Counted from the stretch's first letter, positions 1 to 6,683 are shown. The stretch: 16,713 bases of DNA from UBA2160 sp964588665 (GCA_964588665.1 CAZPQQ010000070.1:1-16713); one strand, 5' to 3'. Numbers and translations: made by a program. Notes: a model not told the origin generated them from the letters alone.

Positions 1-75
1 CAAGGGGACTGGGGGATGTGCCCCCAGATCGACAACCCATCCGGGAGGGTGGACGGGTACGACACCCTCCCGCTT
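1..75 (+). repeat. GC-rich multi-hairpin repeat, copy C (cut by window edge)
   Basis: Two perfect inverted repeats lie in tandem. CTGGGGG (9-15) pairs with CCCCCAG (21-27) around the loop ATGTG. CGGGAGGGTG (42-51) pairs with CACCCTCCCG (63-72) around an 11-nt loop. The order GGG, stem with a TGT-containing loop, AGA, then a GGG-AGGGTGG-ACGGG run parallels the copies at 344-417 and 2231-2303. The 5' part with the GGGCGAAGCCC hairpin would lie outside the window. There is no U-run, so it does not look like a standard terminator. Confidence 0.55.
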
Positions 76-161
76 TGGGAAGTTGTTCAAATTGGGGATG
101 TCCAAAAAGTTCACAAACTCTCAGGCGGAAAGAATCTTGCCTGGCGCGACACACATCTGCC

Positions 162-190
162 TGCGGAGCCCTCCCGATTGCATCTGGACT
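162..190 (+). repeat. short palindromic repeat, copy 1
   Basis: TGCGGA is followed a few bases later by TCCCGATTGCATCTGGA (172-188), a 7-bp stem with one C/T mismatch around the loop TGC. It shares both the flank and the palindrome with copies at 255-284 and 515-543. Confidence 0.45.
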
Positions 191-254
191 TCGACTGCGG
201 CCTCAGCGTGAAAGTCTGCTAGACGACCGTTGCTTTCATATGCATTATCCGCCG

Positions 255-284
255 TGCGGACGTAATCCCGATTGCATCGGGACT
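255..284 (+). repeat. short palindromic repeat, copy 2 (perfect)
   Basis: TCCCGAT (266-272) and ATCGGGA (276-282) form a perfect 7-bp inverted repeat around TGC, preceded by the shared flank TGCGGAC. This is the best-preserved of three copies. Confidence 0.5.
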
Positions 285-343
285 TCCAAGCAACGGCTAC
301 GTGTTCATGTCGATTTCGGCAGCGCCACCCTGAGTTGCGAGTT

Positions 344-417
344 GATGGGGTGCAGGGGCGAAGCCCCGCCGGGTTTTAGGGTGTCTCTAGAAAACCTTCG
401 CGGGCGGGTGGGCGGGA
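344..417 (+). repeat. GC-rich multi-hairpin repeat, copy A
   Basis: The unit begins GATGGGGTGCA and contains GGGGC-GAA-GCCCC (355-367). A second stem, GGTTTT (372-377) with AAAACC (391-396), closes a GGTGTCT-containing loop, and a CGGGCGGGTGGGCGGGAC run ends the unit. It aligns almost base for base with the inverted copy at 2231-2303, but the second stem has different bases that still pair. Confidence 0.6.
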
Positions 418-514
418 CCAAACAGGCTTCACGAACAGCATTCCATTACGGCGCCGAAATGCACAATCGCCTCGGTCGAATCACGCACCCCTATGGTTCC
501 ATCGTTGTCAGCTA

Positions 515-543
515 TGCGGACATGATCCCAATGTAATCGGGAC
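515..543 (+). repeat. short palindromic repeat, copy 3
   Basis: TGCGGAC is followed by TCCCAATGTAATCGGGA (526-542), a 7-bp dyad with one A/C mismatch that becomes a G-U pair in a minus-strand transcript. It shares flank and core with the copy at 255-284. Confidence 0.45.
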
Positions 544-568
544 CTGTCGAACCGCAACTCCACGTCAA

Positions 569-603
569 CACAGGAGGCTCATTGTGCAACGGACCTGTGA
601 GCC
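569..603 (-). terminator. overlapping stems after the permease gene
   Basis: Two mutually exclusive 6-bp inverted repeats, CACAGG/CCTGTG (569-574, 594-599) and GGCTCA/TGAGCC (576-581, 598-603), begin seven bases past the permease stop codon. No T-tract follows on the minus strand. Terminator function is only a positional guess. Confidence 0.25.
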
Positions 604-609
604 AGGGCG

Positions 610-1362
610 CTAGAAGGGTATGAGCTCTGTCCCAAATGCGATGTCGGACATCAGGCCGACGCCGAAAAGCACGCTGACCCCGCCCGCTACTCCGGATACG
701 ACCTGGCTGAGCCGGTTGAACCCGCCGGTGACCGCGAAGGGGATTCCCAATAGCAGGGTGACCCCCGCCATGGACAGCATGGTGCCCACGCCGAACAGCA
801 CAAGGTATCCGACGCCGGCCGAAAATGACGACACTTTGGGGAGGATCAGGAGCATGACGGCGGCGCTGCCGGCAAGGCCGTGCACGACTCCGATGACATA
901 TGACTTCATTCGGAAGAAGGGCTTCCCCGGACGTATGAGACCGTGAGGTTCTTCGACGTTGAGACTGGCCGACGCATCGTGGGTGCCGTGCAAGTGGACG
1001 TGGGGGTCTTCGACGTCGCTGACATGCTCGTGGACATGCACGCGGTCGCGTTTCAAGTTCCAGTACACCTGGATTCCCAGGAACACCAGCATGATCCCAA
1101 CGCCGAATTCGAACCCGGGGGCGATGGTCTCGTACCGGTCGAGAACGGCCTCTTTGAACGCCAGTATGATAACGCCGAGGACCAGCAGAGGTGTCGTGTG
1201 TCCGAGACCCCAGGAGGCGCCGACCCAGATGCCCCTCCAGGCGTTCCGGTACTCGGAGACGATCGTCGAGACCGCGACGACGTGGTCGGCGTCGGTGGCG
1301 TGCTTCAACCCCAACAGGAACCCCAGTGTCAGGGCCGCCAGCGCTCCGGATTCAATTTCCAT
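610..1362 (-). CDS. nickel/cobalt permease, UreH/HupE/NiCoT-like
   Basis: A 250-residue multi-spanning inner-membrane protein that probably moves Ni2+ or Co2+. Helix 1 ends in HATDADH (residues 21-27), which fits the H-x4-D-H metal signature of NiCoT-type permeases. A second family signature, GVVHGLAGSAA, lies near 158-168. Between them is a cytosolic or periplasmic His-rich loop (about 109-140, VHVHEH, HVHLHGTH) typical of nickel carriers and of RcnA-type efflux proteins, so the direction of transport cannot be read from sequence. The start is ATG; GGAGGGAG lies about ten bases upstream, a slightly long spacing. The gene follows the Fur-family gene by 95 bases on the same strand, which suggests metal-regulated co-expression. 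No urease, NiFe-hydrogenase or Ni-SOD gene is visible here, so the client enzyme is unknown. Confidence 0.85.
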   Translation of the reverse strand: MEIESGALAALTLGFLLGLKHATDADHVVAVSTIVSEYRNAWRGIWVGASWGLGHTTPLLVLGVIILAFKEAVLDRYETIAPGFEFGVGIMLVFLGIQVYWNLKRDRVHVHEHVSDVEDPHVHLHGTHDASASLNVEEPHGLIRPGKPFFRMKSYVIGVVHGLAGSAAVMLLILPKVSSFSAGVGYLVLFGVGTMLSMAGVTLLLGIPFAVTGGFNRLSQVVSGVAGGVSVLFGVGLMSDIAFGTELIPF

Positions 1363-1457
1363 GACTTCGGATCTCCCTCCACGTCTCCACCGCCAAACCC
1401 ACGGCCGATTCCGTCGCTAAGATTCGCGCGGACGTCCAATCACGAATCGAACGTAGG

Positions 1458-1895
1458 CTATTCATTGGCGGCCTCTTCGCCGCACTTCTCGCAGACGCCG
1501 AATATGGCGAAATGGTCGAAGTCCGCCTCGAAACCGTGATTCTGCCGAACATGAGCGCTGACGCCGTCCAGGTGACGGTCCTCAAGCAAGGTCACGCCTT
1601 CGCACACCCGGCAGATCAGGTGGTGGTGCCTGGCCTGGCCTATCCATTCGTACACGGCTTCGGCCGCCCCCATGTCCGTCTCGGACACCAGCCGCCTCTC
1701 CTTGAGCACGGCCAAAGTCCTGTACACGGTGGACGGGTCGATGAACGGGTAGGACTCCTTGATCTGCTCCACGATCTGCGCCACGGTCACGTGTCCCGAA
1801 GTATGACGCACAGCGGAGAGGATCATGAGACGTTGGGGCGTGGGCCTGTGGCCGGACTCTTTGAGGGTCAGTGCGGTCGCGCTCTCGCAGCTCAT
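1458..1895 (-). CDS. Fur-family metal-responsive repressor
   Basis: A 145-residue Fur-family DNA-binding regulator. The N-terminal winged helix (about 8-85) includes GHRPTPQRLMIL and the recognition-helix signature DPSTVYRTLAVL (53-64). The dimerisation domain carries the HHHLIC metal motif (90-95) and two CxxC pairs, C95/C98 and C135/C138, which in this family bind structural zinc. I chose the ATG at 1895 over an upstream ATG at 1958. It has GGAG six to seven bases ahead, and the upstream ATG lies before the predicted promoter. The nickel permease directly downstream makes a nickel-sensing (Nur-like) role attractive, but Fur, Zur and PerR cannot be excluded. The dyads over the predicted transcription start suggest autoregulation. 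Confidence 0.88.
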   Translation of the reverse strand: MSCESATALTLKESGHRPTPQRLMILSAVRHTSGHVTVAQIVEQIKESYPFIDPSTVYRTLAVLKERRLVSETDMGAAEAVYEWIGQARHHHLICRVCEGVTLLEDRHLDGVSAHVRQNHGFEADFDHFAIFGVCEKCGEEAANE

Positions 1896-1929
1896 TGATT
1901 GCTCCTGCAAAGACTTGCAAGTGCAATCA
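1896..1929 (-). promoter_or_regulatory. candidate Fur-family operator (autoregulatory)
   Basis: TGATTGC (1896-1902) and GCAATCA (1923-1929) form a perfect 7-bp inverted repeat. Inside it lies the 8-bp palindrome CTTGCAAG (1914-1921) and further TGCAA half-sites. The region overlaps the predicted transcription start and leader of the Fur-family gene. TTGCAA-type half-sites recall the published Streptomyces Nur box, but the exact box cannot be assigned by eye. Confidence 0.5.
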
Positions 1930-1954
1930 TATACTGCCTGCAATTGCCTGTCCA
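1926..1954 (-). promoter_or_regulatory. sigma70-type promoter of the Fur-family gene
   Basis: On the minus strand TGGACA (1949-1954), a 17-base spacer and TATGAT (1926-1931) each match the consensus hexamers at five of six positions. Initiation would fall near 1919, about 24 bases before the chosen start codon, inside the dyad-rich region. Confidence 0.65.
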
Positions 1955-1956
1955 AC

Positions 1957-2088
1957 AAAGCGCTGGATTGAGNNNNNNNNNNNNNNNNNNNNNNNNNNNN
2001 NNNNNNNNNNNNNNNNNNNNNNNNNNNNNNNNNNNNNNNNNNNNNNNNNNNNNNNNNNNNNNNNNNNNNNNNAAAGCGCTGGATTGAG
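1957..2088. other. 100-N scaffold gap flanked by a 16-base direct repeat
   Basis: Positions 1973-2072 are exactly 100 Ns. The 16 bases just left (1957-1972) and just right (2073-2088) are identical, AAAGCGCTGGATTGAG. Two contig ends sharing a terminal overlap joined by a fixed-length placeholder explain this best, so the real gap may be absent or filled by a repeat. Confidence 0.9.
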
Positions 2089-2543
2089 GGACGACGCTCG
2101 GACCGACGGATCGTCGTATTCGGCGCTGCCCAGAATCGTCAGAGCGGGCGACGTGAGGGCTTTCGCCGGGACGGCGGCGAAGTGAATTCGGGGCTGTCGT
2201 TGATGGCGTCCCACGATGCGGCCAGTCCGGTCCCACCCGCCCGCCCGAAAGGTCTGTTGGGGACACCCAACACCCCGACAGGGCTTCGCCCTTGCATCCC
2301 ATTTCGTCGGGATCGAATGCGGCGCTGATGCCGTGTTGAAGGATGCTGACGCCGTTGCAACGGTCTGAACCCTGAACGGACAGCGCCTATGCATTCGTAG
2401 GCGTCTCTGCATCAAGGAAGACCGACCCGACACGCATGCACCGGATTCAAACGGTTTTAAGCCAGTTGCACCCATCGTATCGCGACGGGGCTCTTCTCAA
2501 AAGTTCACTATTCGTTGGGCCGGCGATGCGTTTTGGCTGGCGG
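2089..2543. other. non-coding repeat region right of the gap
   Basis: No convincing gene. A minus-strand frame stays open into the gap but its composition is not protein-like and it covers a repeat. The stretch contains the inverted copy B of the multi-hairpin repeat (2231-2303) and a 6-bp hairpin CGCCTA/TAGGCG (2384-2389, 2398-2403). A gene fragment ending in the gap cannot be ruled out. Confidence 0.6.
2231..2303 (-). repeat. GC-rich multi-hairpin repeat, copy B (inverted)
   Basis: On the minus strand this reads ATGGGATGCA, AGGGC-GAA-GCCCT (2280-2292), then GTTGGG-TGTC-CCCAAC (2256-2271), then a CGGGCGGGCGGGTGGGAC run, in the same order and spacing as 344-417. The two copies are inverted relative to each other and flank the regulator-permease pair and the gap. 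Confidence 0.6.
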
Positions 2544-2560
2544 TTATACGACCGGCCAGC
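2536..2560 (-). terminator. hairpin overlapping the amidohydrolase stop codon
   Basis: GCTGG and CGGT (2536-2544) pair with ACCG and CCAGC (2551-2560) with a single bulged base and a 6-base loop. The TAA stop of the amidohydrolase lies at the loop edge. Downstream on the minus strand there is CAAAACG rather than a T-run, so intrinsic termination is doubtful. Confidence 0.25.
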
Positions 2561-3923
2561 GGGATGGGAATCGGACGCCGGTGCGGGCCAGCATGTCCTC
2601 GCCGATGCGCTGCACCTGTTGGATCAGCTCCCACTCGTCGACGAACGCCGGGACGTGGTCTTCGACGACCACACGTCCGTCAACGATTACGGTGTGCACG
2701 CTCCGCCCGTCCGCGTTGTAGACCAGGTTGCTGACCGGGTTGAACAGTGTGCGCCACTCGGCACGTCGCGTGTCGAACAGCACGAGGTCGGCGCGCTTCC
2801 CTTCCTCGACGGACCCGATCTCGTCGCCGAGGCCGAGGGCTTGAGCCCCGCGCAGAGTGGCCAACTCGACCGCCGTCTCCGCCGGAACCTGCGTCACGTC
2901 TCGACGGCCGTCCTTGTACAGAACGGCCGCCAGGTACATCGACCGCATCGTCTCGACCAGGTTGGAGTTATTGGCTGCATCCGTCCCGAGGCCGACGTCG
3001 ACTCCTGCCTCCAGCATTTCCGGCAATAAAGCTGTGCTGGCCATGCCGGCGCCGCCCTTGATCGCCGCCGTCGGGCACATGACGACTCTCGCTCCTGTCC
3101 CGGCTATGACGTCAACGTCATCCGGAGAAATGCCGAGGCCGTGGGCGAGGGTCACGTTGGGGCCCAGAACTCCGAGGTCTGCTAGTCGCCGGGTCGGGGA
3201 CACGCCATACAGGCTCATGTACTTCTCGGCGGTCGCGCCGCCCACGTTGAAGTGGAGGGTCAACCCGGTTTCATGTTCGTCCGCCAGGCTACGGGACGCC
3301 ATCAGCAGCTCGTCGCTGGCGTACTCTGGCGAGAACGGCATCGCCCAAGCCCGCATTCTGCCCGAGAGCCGACCGTCCATGTCCTCGATGGTCCGCCGCG
3401 TGATCTCGATCGCCTCGGCGGTCGGGTACACCGGCACGTTCAGAGGGTTGGTCCGGTCCGTGACGTGCCGTCCCGTGATAATGCGGCACCCGGACTCCTC
3501 GTAAGCGGCCATACACGCCTCAATGTGTTTGGTGCTGCCGGGGTCCAACAGCGTCGTCGTGCCGTGCTTCAGCAGCTCGGTCAAGGCGAGAAGGGAGGTT
3601 AGTCGCTCTTCTTCCTCGGTCATGACGGACTGAAGCCCGAAGACGTTGGGCAGGTACGCCGGTCCCAGGTCGTCGGGGAAGATGCCCCTCGTGGCATGGG
3701 CGTAGCTGATATGCATATGTCCGTTCACGAACCCGGGGGTCACGACCATGTCGGAGGCGTCGATCACCCGATCGACCGGAGCATCGGGGAGCTCGCCGGC
3801 CTTGGCGACGCGAACGATGCGGTCGCCCTCGATCAGTATCGAAGCGTCGGCCACGATCCTGCGGTCAGGATCGACCGTGATGATGAAGCTGGCGTTTTCG
3901 ATTTTGAGGATATTGGGTTGCAA
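2544..3923 (-). CDS. metal-dependent amidohydrolase, AtzA/TrzA/SAH-deaminase-like
   Basis: A 459-residue cytosolic hydrolase of the amidohydrolase superfamily, full length for the chlorohydrolase/deaminase branch. An N-terminal beta-sandwich strand set (1-60) leads into the barrel. Metal ligands are visible: HMH (H69, H71), H224 after strand 5, H261 in LAHG and D315 in GLGTDAAN. In characterised deaminases of this branch the strand-5 His is followed by HxxE, whose Glu shuttles protons. Here it reads HFNV, and the usual HCPxSN is MCPTAA (M282). A standard deaminase is therefore doubtful, and a dechlorinase, amidase or other C-N hydrolase is possible. The start is TTG at 3923 because the frame has a TGA just upstream; GGGCGGTGA precedes it. 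The gene stands alone, divergent from the RDD gene. Confidence 0.85.
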   Translation of the reverse strand: MQPNILKIENASFIITVDPDRRIVADASILIEGDRIVRVAKAGELPDAPVDRVIDASDMVVTPGFVNGHMHISYAHATRGIFPDDLGPAYLPNVFGLQSVMTEEEERLTSLLALTELLKHGTTTLLDPGSTKHIEACMAAYEESGCRIITGRHVTDRTNPLNVPVYPTAEAIEITRRTIEDMDGRLSGRMRAWAMPFSPEYASDELLMASRSLADEHETGLTLHFNVGGATAEKYMSLYGVSPTRRLADLGVLGPNVTLAHGLGISPDDVDVIAGTGARVVMCPTAAIKGGAGMASTALLPEMLEAGVDVGLGTDAANNSNLVETMRSMYLAAVLYKDGRRDVTQVPAETAVELATLRGAQALGLGDEIGSVEEGKRADLVLFDTRRAEWRTLFNPVSNLVYNADGRSVHTVIVDGRVVVEDHVPAFVDEWELIQQVQRIGEDMLARTGVRFPSRWPVV

Positions 3924-4089
3924 TGTTCACCGCCCTTTCGCTCGAGATCCAACCCAAGCGTAGTTCATGATGTCGATGCGCTAACACCACCCTACTGGTC
4001 CGTTGCCGCAGAGTCTACAGCAATTGCAGCCGAGCCCAGCCACGTGCATCAGGCGCCAGCATCCCTGAATGTCGCCCAGCAGTGCGTGT

Positions 4090-4118
4090 TTGACTCTCTC
4101 CGGCCGTGTCCGTACAAT
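4090..4118 (+). promoter_or_regulatory. sigma70-type promoter of the RDD gene
   Basis: TTGACT (4090-4095), exactly 17 bases, and TACAAT (4113-4118) match five of six consensus bases each. Initiation near 4125 leaves a leader of about 58 bases before the ATG at 4183. No equally clear promoter was found for the divergent amidohydrolase in 3924-4182. Confidence 0.65.
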
Positions 4119-4182
4119 CGTCGAAACCGAGTACGGCCAGCAGAGAACCGTCCGAAACCCGCCTCGAAAGACGTAAATCTCG

Positions 4183-5502
4183 ATGCGTTGCCTCAAATGC
4201 GGTCACGAGAATGCCCAACCAACCCACTTGTGCGCGATGTGCGGCGGCCGTTTGGATCCACTCAAGATCCAGTCCGAACATGCAGGGATGGTCAAACGGG
4301 TCGCCGCGGCAATCATCGACGGTGCCATCGTAACTTTCGCTTCGAGTTTCCTCTATTTCACCATCCGCGCGCTGTGGTGGGCTTCGTACGACCCAGATGG
4401 GATATTTCCCTATTCGGTTGCAATGTTGATGATTTTCCCCATTGTGTGGTTGGTCGCCATATTGGTCGCGTTCCCGTGGTTGTACTACGCACTGATGGGA
4501 GCGAAGGGCGGTCAGACATATGGGAAAAAGGCTCTGGAGATCGGATTGGTTGCGCACGGAAGATCAAACGCCTGGCTGTTTCGGGTTGGCTTGCGCGAGA
4601 CGTTGAAGTTGGGACCCATCTACATCTTGGTCTTCGTGTTGACCTACCGCTATCAATTGACCGTGAGAGATCCGGTGTTTCTCGGGTCCATAGCCGGATA
4701 CGTGTTGGTCGGCGCCTTGTCGATGTCAATAAACGCCGCAAAAAGGGGATGGTACGACAGAGCCTCCGGAACATACGTGATAGTTGACAGACCGAACCGA
4801 CATGAGAAAGACGCAGACCAACACGCGGCGCACGACATCGGAGTTGACGACGAAATGCCCGCTCCAGCGCTTTCGCCCAGTCCCGGGGGGTTGGTCCTGG
4901 GTGCGGATGGACCGACCGCGGGACGACGATGCGGCCACAACGGACTCGAACAGTTCACTGGCCGCTTGACGAATCAATTGGAGGATGACGGGATCAGGCG
5001 GCGCCGGTTGAACGAACATCAATTCGAGGACGTAAGGGCCCTTGCCGCGCTCGATGAACCGATTCACACATGTGACGCTTGCTACGACTTGCTGGGACAG
5101 GAAACAGGCCGGTTGTACATCCTCGGGCTCGCCGATGCTGAACCGGATGCCCACGAGTGGGACGCTCTGTTTTTGGTTGAGCGAATCCGACCCGTCGAAG
5201 ACATTGAAACTCACTTCGTATCAGCCGACAGGCGGAGTTTCTCGGGGTTGCTGGGCTCCACTCGACACATTTGGGAGCCTGATTCAGACGAGGCCATGGG
5301 ATACGCGGCCGCTTTAAACAGTGATCGGGGACTGATCGAAGAGCTCGTCGAGGTTGGGTGGGAGGACGATCTGACCGTCTTCACGGCGGCCGACCAGAGG
5401 AGCGCGTACATCGAGTTCCGCGACATTGACAGCGAAGACATCGCCCAATGCCTGCGGGTCGCAAACCAGATCGCCAACCACGTGCGGCGAGTCGCGGGTT
5501 AA
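4183..5502 (+). CDS. zinc-ribbon RDD-family membrane protein with unknown C-terminal region
   Basis: A 439-residue protein. Residues 1-20 form a small zinc ribbon (C3xxC6, C17xxC20). Residues about 36-202 match the RDD membrane family, with R39 and D46 in KRVAAAIIDG, hydrophobic spans near 42-65, 78-103, 143-156 and 166-183, the family-typical GQTYGKKALEI, and a closing RGWYDRASGT with D192. After a Pro-rich linker (about 205-245) comes a soluble, acidic stretch (about 255-439) with one CDAC motif that I do not recognise. Codon-position composition (G-rich first, A/T-rich second bases) supports this frame over the antisense one. The linker could hide a frameshift or a separate gene start. The ribosome site is weak. 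RDD proteins are often of unknown or transport-related function, so no function is assigned. Confidence 0.72.
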   Translation: MRCLKCGHENAQPTHLCAMCGGRLDPLKIQSEHAGMVKRVAAAIIDGAIVTFASSFLYFTIRALWWASYDPDGIFPYSVAMLMIFPIVWLVAILVAFPWLYYALMGAKGGQTYGKKALEIGLVAHGRSNAWLFRVGLRETLKLGPIYILVFVLTYRYQLTVRDPVFLGSIAGYVLVGALSMSINAAKRGWYDRASGTYVIVDRPNRHEKDADQHAAHDIGVDDEMPAPALSPSPGGLVLGADGPTAGRRCGHNGLEQFTGRLTNQLEDDGIRRRRLNEHQFEDVRALAALDEPIHTCDACYDLLGQETGRLYILGLADAEPDAHEWDALFLVERIRPVEDIETHFVSADRRSFSGLLGSTRHIWEPDSDEAMGYAAALNSDRGLIEELVEVGWEDDLTVFTAADQRSAYIEFRDIDSEDIAQCLRVANQIANHVRRVAG

Positions 5503-5777
5503 GCTTGGCGGGGAACCTTCCTGTCGCTGGCTTCGAGCTGATTTCGCCGCCGAGGGCGACAGAGATAGCTTCGGAGCAAGGAACGCCATCGGGCGAAATC
5601 GGCGGCAGCGCCGACTCTTAGACACGTACCCGCTGTCCAAACGATGTCAGTGATCATCCACCGTCGTACTCGGCGCCAACGTGAGTCGTGCCAGTCAACG
5701 TTCCCAATTCGTCTGACATCCCGTGCCTGAGCGCTTGCCGCATGGTCACGATGATGGACCGATATCGTGACCGTACT
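5503..5777. other. intergenic region between convergent genes
   Basis: No gene is supported. It contains the 9-bp inverted repeat GATTTCGCC (near 5540) with GGCGAAATC (near 5594), about 42 bases apart, and the hairpin at 5744-5772 described separately. A 21-codon minus-strand frame (5654-5719) lacks a ribosome site and was not called. Confidence 0.5.
5744..5772 (-). terminator. 9-bp hairpin after the degenerate hydrolase gene
   Basis: GGTCACGAT (5744-5752) and ATCGTGACC (5764-5772) are perfectly complementary around an 11-base loop, starting five bases past the stop codon of the minus-strand gene. The lack of a T-tract means a Rho-independent terminator is not certain. It may protect the 3' end of the mRNA. 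Confidence 0.4.
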
Positions 5778-6683
5778 CTACCGCCAGTGCTCTGGAACGA
5801 TCGCCTCGTCGAAGCCGAACTCGCGGGTGACCCATCGCTCGATAACCATGCCGTCGAGGTAGCTGGAGCTTTCGGACTCGTGGACGGTCGATTCACCGGG
5901 CAACGCGGCCGCAACGGCGTCGATGGCGCCGGTGTCGAGGACTCCGCCAGGGGCGTCCGCCATCAGCAACGACTTCCCGGCGAACCAAGGCGCGTGCCAG
6001 CGGAGGTCGAAGTAGCTCAACGACCGGCGGGCGTCCTCTCGACTGAACGGGTTGTGCCGGAGGTAGTCGTTGATCTCCTCCAGAGGGTAGGCCGAGGTGT
6101 GCGACGCACGGTCGACGGTGTCCACGAACAGCGCCGGAGTCACTGCCACGTGGGTGGCGCCGGTGCCCTGTGCGGCGGCGATCAGGGCCATGTCGTTCCC
6201 CATCGCCACGACGCGCGTCCGGTCGACCTCGGGCCTCGATACGACATACTCCAACCCTCGCACGGCATCCGCTGCGATGCCCCGGAAGATGTACGCTTCA
6301 GGATTGTCGATGCCCTTGGTGAGGAGTCCCGGGAACATCGCCGCGAACGGTTGGTCCGCCTTGCGCTGGCCCCTGCCCGAGCACGCGAATGTTACGTACC
6401 TGCGCCGTATTTCGTTTGCCGTCCCTTGGGGCACGGGCTCAAGCACGCTGGCGTATTTCGGCGCCCAGTAGATCGCGGGGAACGGGCCGTCGCCTTTCGG
6501 AATGCTCAGGTAACCGAACAGCCGGTACGGTCCGATGCTCGTCAGCCTGACGCTGTAGGCGTCGGCAAAGTCGGTGCTTCGTATCGGCGTCGGATCGATC
6601 TCCGGTCGCGCCGAGTGCTTGCGAAGGTCGTCGGTGACGGCTTTCCAGTATTGCTCGAAATCCGGTGGCCGTGTCATCGTCAT
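5778..6683 (-). CDS. AXE1-family alpha/beta-hydrolase homologue lacking the catalytic triad
   Basis: A 301-residue protein clearly related to the intact hydrolase at 9251-10174. Both contain PGLLTxGI, AYxxRG, a SRxEVDxxR stretch, EINDYLR and a YFD segment in the same order. In the intact relative the nucleophile elbow is GSSQG. Here it is GNDMA (162-166), so the Ser position is Asp164. The acid segment LQDNVCPP is replaced by PGGVLDT, and the QQGHS histidine segment by SSYLDGM. All three catalytic residues are thus missing although the frame is intact. This suggests a pseudoenzyme, perhaps a binding partner or subunit, rather than decay. AGGA lies about nine bases upstream of the ATG. It is the last gene of the cluster, 99 bases after the PEPCK-like gene. 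Confidence 0.8.
   Translation of the reverse strand: MTMTRPPDFEQYWKAVTDDLRKHSARPEIDPTPIRSTDFADAYSVRLTSIGPYRLFGYLSIPKGDGPFPAIYWAPKYASVLEPVPQGTANEIRRRYVTFACSGRGQRKADQPFAAMFPGLLTKGIDNPEAYIFRGIAADAVRGLEYVVSRPEVDRTRVVAMGNDMALIAAAQGTGATHVAVTPALFVDTVDRASHTSAYPLEEINDYLRHNPFSREDARRSLSYFDLRWHAPWFAGKSLLMADAPGGVLDTGAIDAVAAALPGESTVHESESSSYLDGMVIERWVTREFGFDEAIVPEHWR

Larger units (their letters stand above)
1..609. other. non-coding, hairpin-repeat-rich stretch
   Basis: I see no believable gene here. The open frames have implausible, Arg/Pro/Cys-rich composition and no ribosome site. The stretch instead holds parts of two copies of a GC-rich multi-hairpin repeat (edge to about 75, and 344-417), three copies of a short TCCCGAT-type palindrome (162-190, 255-284, 515-543), and a pair of overlapping stems just after the permease stop codon (569-603). 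It is best read as a repeat-laden intergenic region downstream of the nickel permease. Confidence 0.7.

Noticed and set aside
162..543. Possible CRISPR array
   Set aside because: Only three degenerate units with unequal spacing (about 93 and 260 bases) and no cas genes.
1363..1457. Separate promoter for the nickel permease in the 95-base spacer
   Set aside because: TTGGAC is present on the minus strand but no acceptable -10 lies at proper spacing, so co-transcription with the regulator is preferred.
1892..2475. Minus-strand open frames running into the gap
   Set aside because: They cross Ns and repeat copy B, and have no recognisable motif. A gene fragment cannot be excluded but is unsupported.
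4726..5214. 162-codon minus-strand frame inside the RDD gene that looks somewhat protein-like
   Set aside because: Codon-position composition favours the plus frame, and the RDD motifs at its edge are on the plus strand. No ribosome site.
5654..5719. 21-codon minus-strand frame, MSDELG to EYDGG
   Set aside because: No ribosome site. A short similarity (14 of 15 bases) between 5662-5676 and 2112-2126 is too brief to support a gene or repeat.
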